Assembly: GCA_009801015.1 (NCBI GenBank)
Contig: VHZZ01003417.1
Span: 29,505 to 51,189 of the forward strand
DNA from: Silene noctiflora
Taxonomy: Eukaryota > Streptophyta > Magnoliopsida > Caryophyllales > Caryophyllaceae
DNA: 21,685 nucleotides
Direction of reading: 5' to 3'
Shown: piece after piece, positions 18,479 to 21,685 of the stretch
How positions within the stretch are numbered: position 1 is the stretch's first letter
Layout of the letters: the number at the start of each line of letters is the position of its first letter
The notes under the pieces: model-generated
Database searches by the model: none
What the model saw: the letters and a program-made list of their open reading frames with translations, nothing else
What the model was told of the DNA's origin: nothing
Program-made: the position numbers and the translations under genes

Positions 18479-18672
18479 AGAAGTGTCTCCTGGTTCTTGG
18501 AAAATTGAATAAAAAATGTGTTTTAAGTTGAAAGTTTTCAAATATTGTTTGCGTGACTCGGAGTAATTACTATTGCGTTAGTAATACTCGATTTCGAGTT
18601 CGGATTTGCAAGTTTGACATGAATAGTTTTCAAATAAATAATAAATTCCGTGCGTGTATGCTTAACCATTTT

Positions 18673-18844
18673 ATCACCGTACTTGAATTAAATTGACATC
18701 CAAGGGTGATATCCATTATGGCCAAGGCAAAAGGAAAATAAAATAAAATGATGAAGAAAAAAGATTTGATATGAACTAAATATGTTAAGTTCATTGCTTT
18801 GTAATTTGTTGACATATATCATCGTACTTGAATTAAACTGACAT
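18673..18844. repeat. 27-bp direct repeat, 145 bp apart
   Basis: ATCACCGTACTTGAATTAAA and its continuation (18673-18699) recurs at 18818-18844 with two mismatches in 27 bases. The DNA between the copies is AT-rich and non-coding. It may be the ends of a small duplicated segment. Confidence 0.75.
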
Positions 18845-18927
18845 GATATTTGCACTAACCAAGGATGAACATGAATGTGACCAAAATAGTTTGTAAAGGT
18901 AAATAGATGGAAGAAGCATAAATTGTA

Positions 18928-19190
18928 TTGGGGTGCGTGGGAGCCGGGGTACCGGCAGCAGGGAGCCTGGCTGAAGACATTTTCAAGGCTCTCTTATTGT
19001 TGATTATGCAGTGCGTGCCGGGTAACCGGACGCCGATGCTAATGCCGGCACCGTGCATTCTTCATAAAAGAGGGAGAATTAGCGAGGTTGTGAGCCGGTG
19101 GATGATGGCGGCTGCCGGTTCGCCGACAGGGGTCGAGGCTGTTGGAGTTGTTTGCCAAGAATGGTGAATTGATGATGACGATGATTAACG
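18928..19190. other. GC-rich island of unknown origin
   Basis: Composition rises sharply above the AT-rich flanks. Open frames exist on both strands (79 codons + from 18928; 67 codons - from 19058), with no recognisable domain. It may be a fragment of a captured gene or transposon. The coding strand, if any, cannot be decided. Confidence 0.3.
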
Positions 19191-19545
19191 CTGATGGTGG
19201 TAGGTGATGACGGTGATGCATGGAGGTTGATTTGGTGATTAATGATGGTAATGGAGGTTGTCGATGATGAAGAAGCTGCTACTGATGACGGCTGGTGGTG
19301 AAGCTGATGGCGGTGGTGCTGGGTTCGAAAATGGAGATGGAGGTGGTGAATGATGATGATCTTTGATGAAGATGGAGACGATAATGGTGGTGGTGATGGT
19401 TAATTAAGGACGAAAATGGGAATGATTGATGGTGATGAAGGTGGAGGTTGATGATGGTGGAAATGATGAAGATGAATCGTGATGGTAGTGTTGATGAAGA
19501 NGGGTGAACAAGGGAGGACGAAATGAATATGATGAGGTCAAGGTC
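19150..19545. repeat. GAT/GGT low-complexity tract
   Basis: About 400 bp dominated by GATGAT, GATGGT and GGAGGT triplets in irregular order on the + strand. The single N of the window is at 19501. Frames through it give only His/Ser/Pro-rich or Asp/Gly-rich simple sequence, so open frames here are not taken as genes. Confidence 0.8.
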
Positions 19546-20720
19546 AAGCTTTGAACTTGACTTAGCCTTTTATTTGTAATACTCGACATTAATCCCGTCT
19601 CAATACCGTCTCACCTACCATAAAATTAATAAAATAATATTAATATAAACAATATATTAAAATACGACTAATTATTAAATCTAGCTAAGACGACTAATTA
19701 TTATAAATTAGTAATTAAATGAGCTTTTTAATCAATTAAGCACACAAAATTGAGTCGGAATAAGGTATAAACGCGGGGTAAAATGCGACTAAAATACTAC
19801 TTATCACGTCCACAAGTCCTTTGATACCTAAGTTTGGTTCCTCCGTTGTTGAAGTAGAAGCACTCCTAAAGGCTCTCCTTATACCTCTCAACGTTCTCTC
19901 AATAACGTGATCAATGGGTAGGCACTAGGTTGTCATGGATTCAAAGGGAAATCATGGTATGATCATAGTAATGAATCCGCTAAATGATTGTAGTTGTGTT
20001 GGGATCGAGTTCATTTATATCTTACAATCCCTAGAGAGACTTAGGTCTCGGAGTCGAGTTGATTTATGGTTTACGACACCTGCAATGACTTCGTTCTCTC
20101 TATTCAACTATATGCATGGTCTAACAATCCTTGAGTTGATTTATGTCTTACAAGTCTTGTTAAAGAGATAGAGAATCATGCTAGGTTGCCAATCAAGCAT
20201 TTCATCAAATATAACATGTGCATAAGTTGAAAAGACAACATATAACCATTCATATGAACTCATCAAGCATATATCTAACCTATAATTAATCCCCTAATCC
20301 CCCATAACCCTAGATAGAGGACTACTCACATATCATTATGGTAAACATGTCATAAATGGTGTCAATCATCTTAACAAGCATAAACATGATGATAAAATGA
20401 AGCAATTAACAAGAGATTAAGTAAATGATTAAGTAAAGAGTAAAATGATTATACCAACTTAAGATGAACAAGGAAATGGAATAACAATAGAAGAAACATT
20501 TGATTAATGATGAAGAGTTGTCAATTCTTCAATCCAAAACCCAAGAATTCTCCAATTACAAACTAGATCTAAGATTACTTGAGCAATAAGGAAAGGATTA
20601 AGATGTAATTAAACTAATCTAAGATAATAGAGTCCCTAAGAGTGTATAATAATTCTCTAATTACATGAGCTATTTATTTTAAGTACAAGTGTTAGGGTTA
20701 ACTAAGGGCTTAAATGATGA
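19546..20720. other. Repeat-like AT-rich DNA, no gene seen
   Basis: No open frame with a recognisable domain. CCGTCTCAATACCGTCTCAC-type sequence near 19592-19612 resembles a short motif I associate with repeats in some plant genomes. The overall look (leader-like AT-rich DNA before a repeat array) suggests a non-coding part of a retroelement, but no terminal repeat was found. Confidence 0.4.
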
Positions 20721-20721
20721 T

Positions 20722-20773
20722 TAGACCCCTTGAGGAAGTCCAAGGATTTGCTAGACCCCTTGAGGAAGTCCAA
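20722..20773. repeat. 22-bp perfect direct repeat
   Basis: TAGACCCCTTGAGGAAGTCC plus two bases occurs at 20722-20743 and at 20752-20773, a 30-bp period with an 8-base spacer. Confidence 0.9.
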
Positions 20774-20918
20774 CCATGGAGATAATTATAAGAAGCACAC
20801 GTCGCTCCAACCGGAGGCTTCATCCAAGTCTTCATTCTCCCCAGAGGATTATTCAAATTTACTATTTCCCCAGCGAGAGTTCGTTGCCGTCTACAACCGA
20901 CTTTCTTTCGCAAAGTTT

Positions 20919-21306
20919 GCTTGATACCGACGCAAGCAGATTCAACTTCAATGATTTTCAAGAATTCGCTTGAGACTAACGCAAGCTAATTCAACCTAAA
21001 CCTTTTTAGCAGAATTCGCTTGAGACCGACGCAAGCTTATTATTTTAGCAGTTTCTACCAACGTATTGCTACCCTCTTAGCAGCTTCTACCGACGTTCTG
21101 CTACCCCTTTAGCAGCTTCTATCGATGTTCTTCTACCCCCCCACCTCCAGTAGTTTCTACCGACGTTCTCCTACCCTCCAGTTCTTCCTGAATTAATTCT
21201 GTCCCTGACGGTTCTCAGAAAGTCCTGCCTTTGCTCCCCCAGCAGTTTCTGCCGACGTTTTGCTACCCTCAAGTTCTTTCCGAATTCACTTGAGACCGAC
21301 GCAAGC
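20919..21306 (+). repeat. Array of two hairpin-forming repeat families with shared ACCGACG core
   Basis: Family A is 19 bp (GCTTGAGACCGACGCAAGC) at 20919-20937, 20968-20986, 21018-21036 and 21288-21306. Family B is 24 bp, starting AGCAGYTTCTACCGACG and ending CTGCT or a variant, at 21047-21070, 21079-21102, 21111-21134, 21149-21172 and 21241-21264. The first three B copies are exactly 32 bp apart. In A the arms GCTTG/CAAGC are complementary, in B the arms AGCAG/CTGCT are. Both enclose the same core. A third short motif (GGTTCTCAGAAAGTCCTGCC and variants) recurs at about 21210, 21324 and 21357. Likely part of the untranslated 3' region of an LTR retrotransposon. Confidence 0.8.
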
Positions 21307-21685
21307 TAATTCTCTCCCTAGCGGTTATAAGAAAGTTCTGCTTTTGCTTCTACCAGTGGTTCTCAAAAAGTCCTTCTGTCTTCCAAACTCCCTCAATTAT
21401 TGTTATTTCTACATTTCCCCACGGAGTTCGAATGTTCGAGTTAGCCTTTAAGAGGTCTCAGGTATGATTTTTTCTTATGGTTGGCGAGCTTTCCCACATA
21501 GTGTAATGGAGTTTAAATGACCCTCCCCGGAAGTCGACAGACTCTAAAATGTTCCCTACAACATGTCCTTGGCTCAGACCCCTTAAGCCGCCTCGCGTTG
21601 CCGTAGTCTTATGGTTGTAATATTTGATTGACCTGAGGGCTATACTTTGAATTTCGCCTTGTCCAAGCCTCAGTCAAAGTGGGGG
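21307..21685 (+). other. Possible 3' end of an LTR retrotransposon internal region
   Basis: Non-coding DNA after the hairpin array. The window ends in CAAAGTGGGGG (21675-21685), which looks like a retrotransposon polypurine tract. If so, the 3' LTR starts just beyond the window. No gag or pol remnant of this putative element was recognised inside the window, so the element would be non-autonomous, deleted, or wrongly inferred. Confidence 0.35.

Noticed and set aside
19404-19589. His/Ser-rich - strand open frame
   Set aside because: Low-complexity translation of the GAT/GGT tract, interrupted by the undetermined base at 19501.

Overview
The window is nuclear DNA from a flowering plant, almost certainly a eudicot. 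It is AT-rich, and its genes have GT..AG introns and plant-type protein families. It is littered with decayed plant retroelements (Copia and LINE) and small non-autonomous DNA elements. Short 'gagacggtctca'-like sequences (about 9230-9275 and 19590-19610) remind me of Caryophyllales genomes, but that is a weak hint and the species cannot be fixed from this sequence. One N at 19501 marks assembled sequence.

Two complete, apparently functional genes lie tail to tail. The first is on the + strand (1171-6639, 4 exons, 786 codons). It encodes a Golgi GT64-family glycosyltransferase orthologous to Arabidopsis GINT1, which adds glucosamine/N-acetylglucosamine to glycosyl inositol phosphorylceramides. 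The second is on the - strand (17483-8946, 11 exons, about 499 codons). It encodes 3-phosphoinositide-dependent protein kinase 1 (PDK1), with an AGC kinase domain followed by a PH domain. All exon junctions in both models keep frame and use GT..AG. From memory, the Arabidopsis orthologues have consecutive locus numbers (At5g04500 and At5g04510), so the pair looks like conserved microsynteny. Both proteins act in lipid-linked membrane biology, but nothing here shows they work in one pathway.

Region by region: 1-1170 is 5' flank of GINT1, with a C-run block that could form a G-quadruplex on the - strand. 1171-6639 is GINT1. 6640-7800 is its 3' flank, with an A29 run. 7818-8516 is a frameshifted LINE reverse-transcriptase/zinc-finger relic. 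8517-8945 is the 3' side of PDK1, with a T14/A12 hairpin. 8946-17483 is PDK1. Its introns hold a MITE with 9-bp target duplications (intron 8), a coding-like relic and a tandem duplication (intron 7), and a Copia retrotransposon remnant in antisense orientation that carries a nested MITE-like inverted repeat (intron 5). 17484-19560 is upstream sequence with direct repeats, a GC-rich island and GAT/GGT low-complexity DNA. 19560-21685 looks repeat-derived. It ends in an unusual array of short hairpin units sharing an ACCGACG core, and then a polypurine tract at the window edge, as expected for the 3' untranslated part of an LTR retrotransposon.

No RNA gene, CRISPR array or prokaryotic-type system was found. 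The most unusual feature is the array at 20919-21306. There, two repeat families with different stem arms (GCTTG/CAAGC and AGCAG/CTGCT) carry the same loop core.
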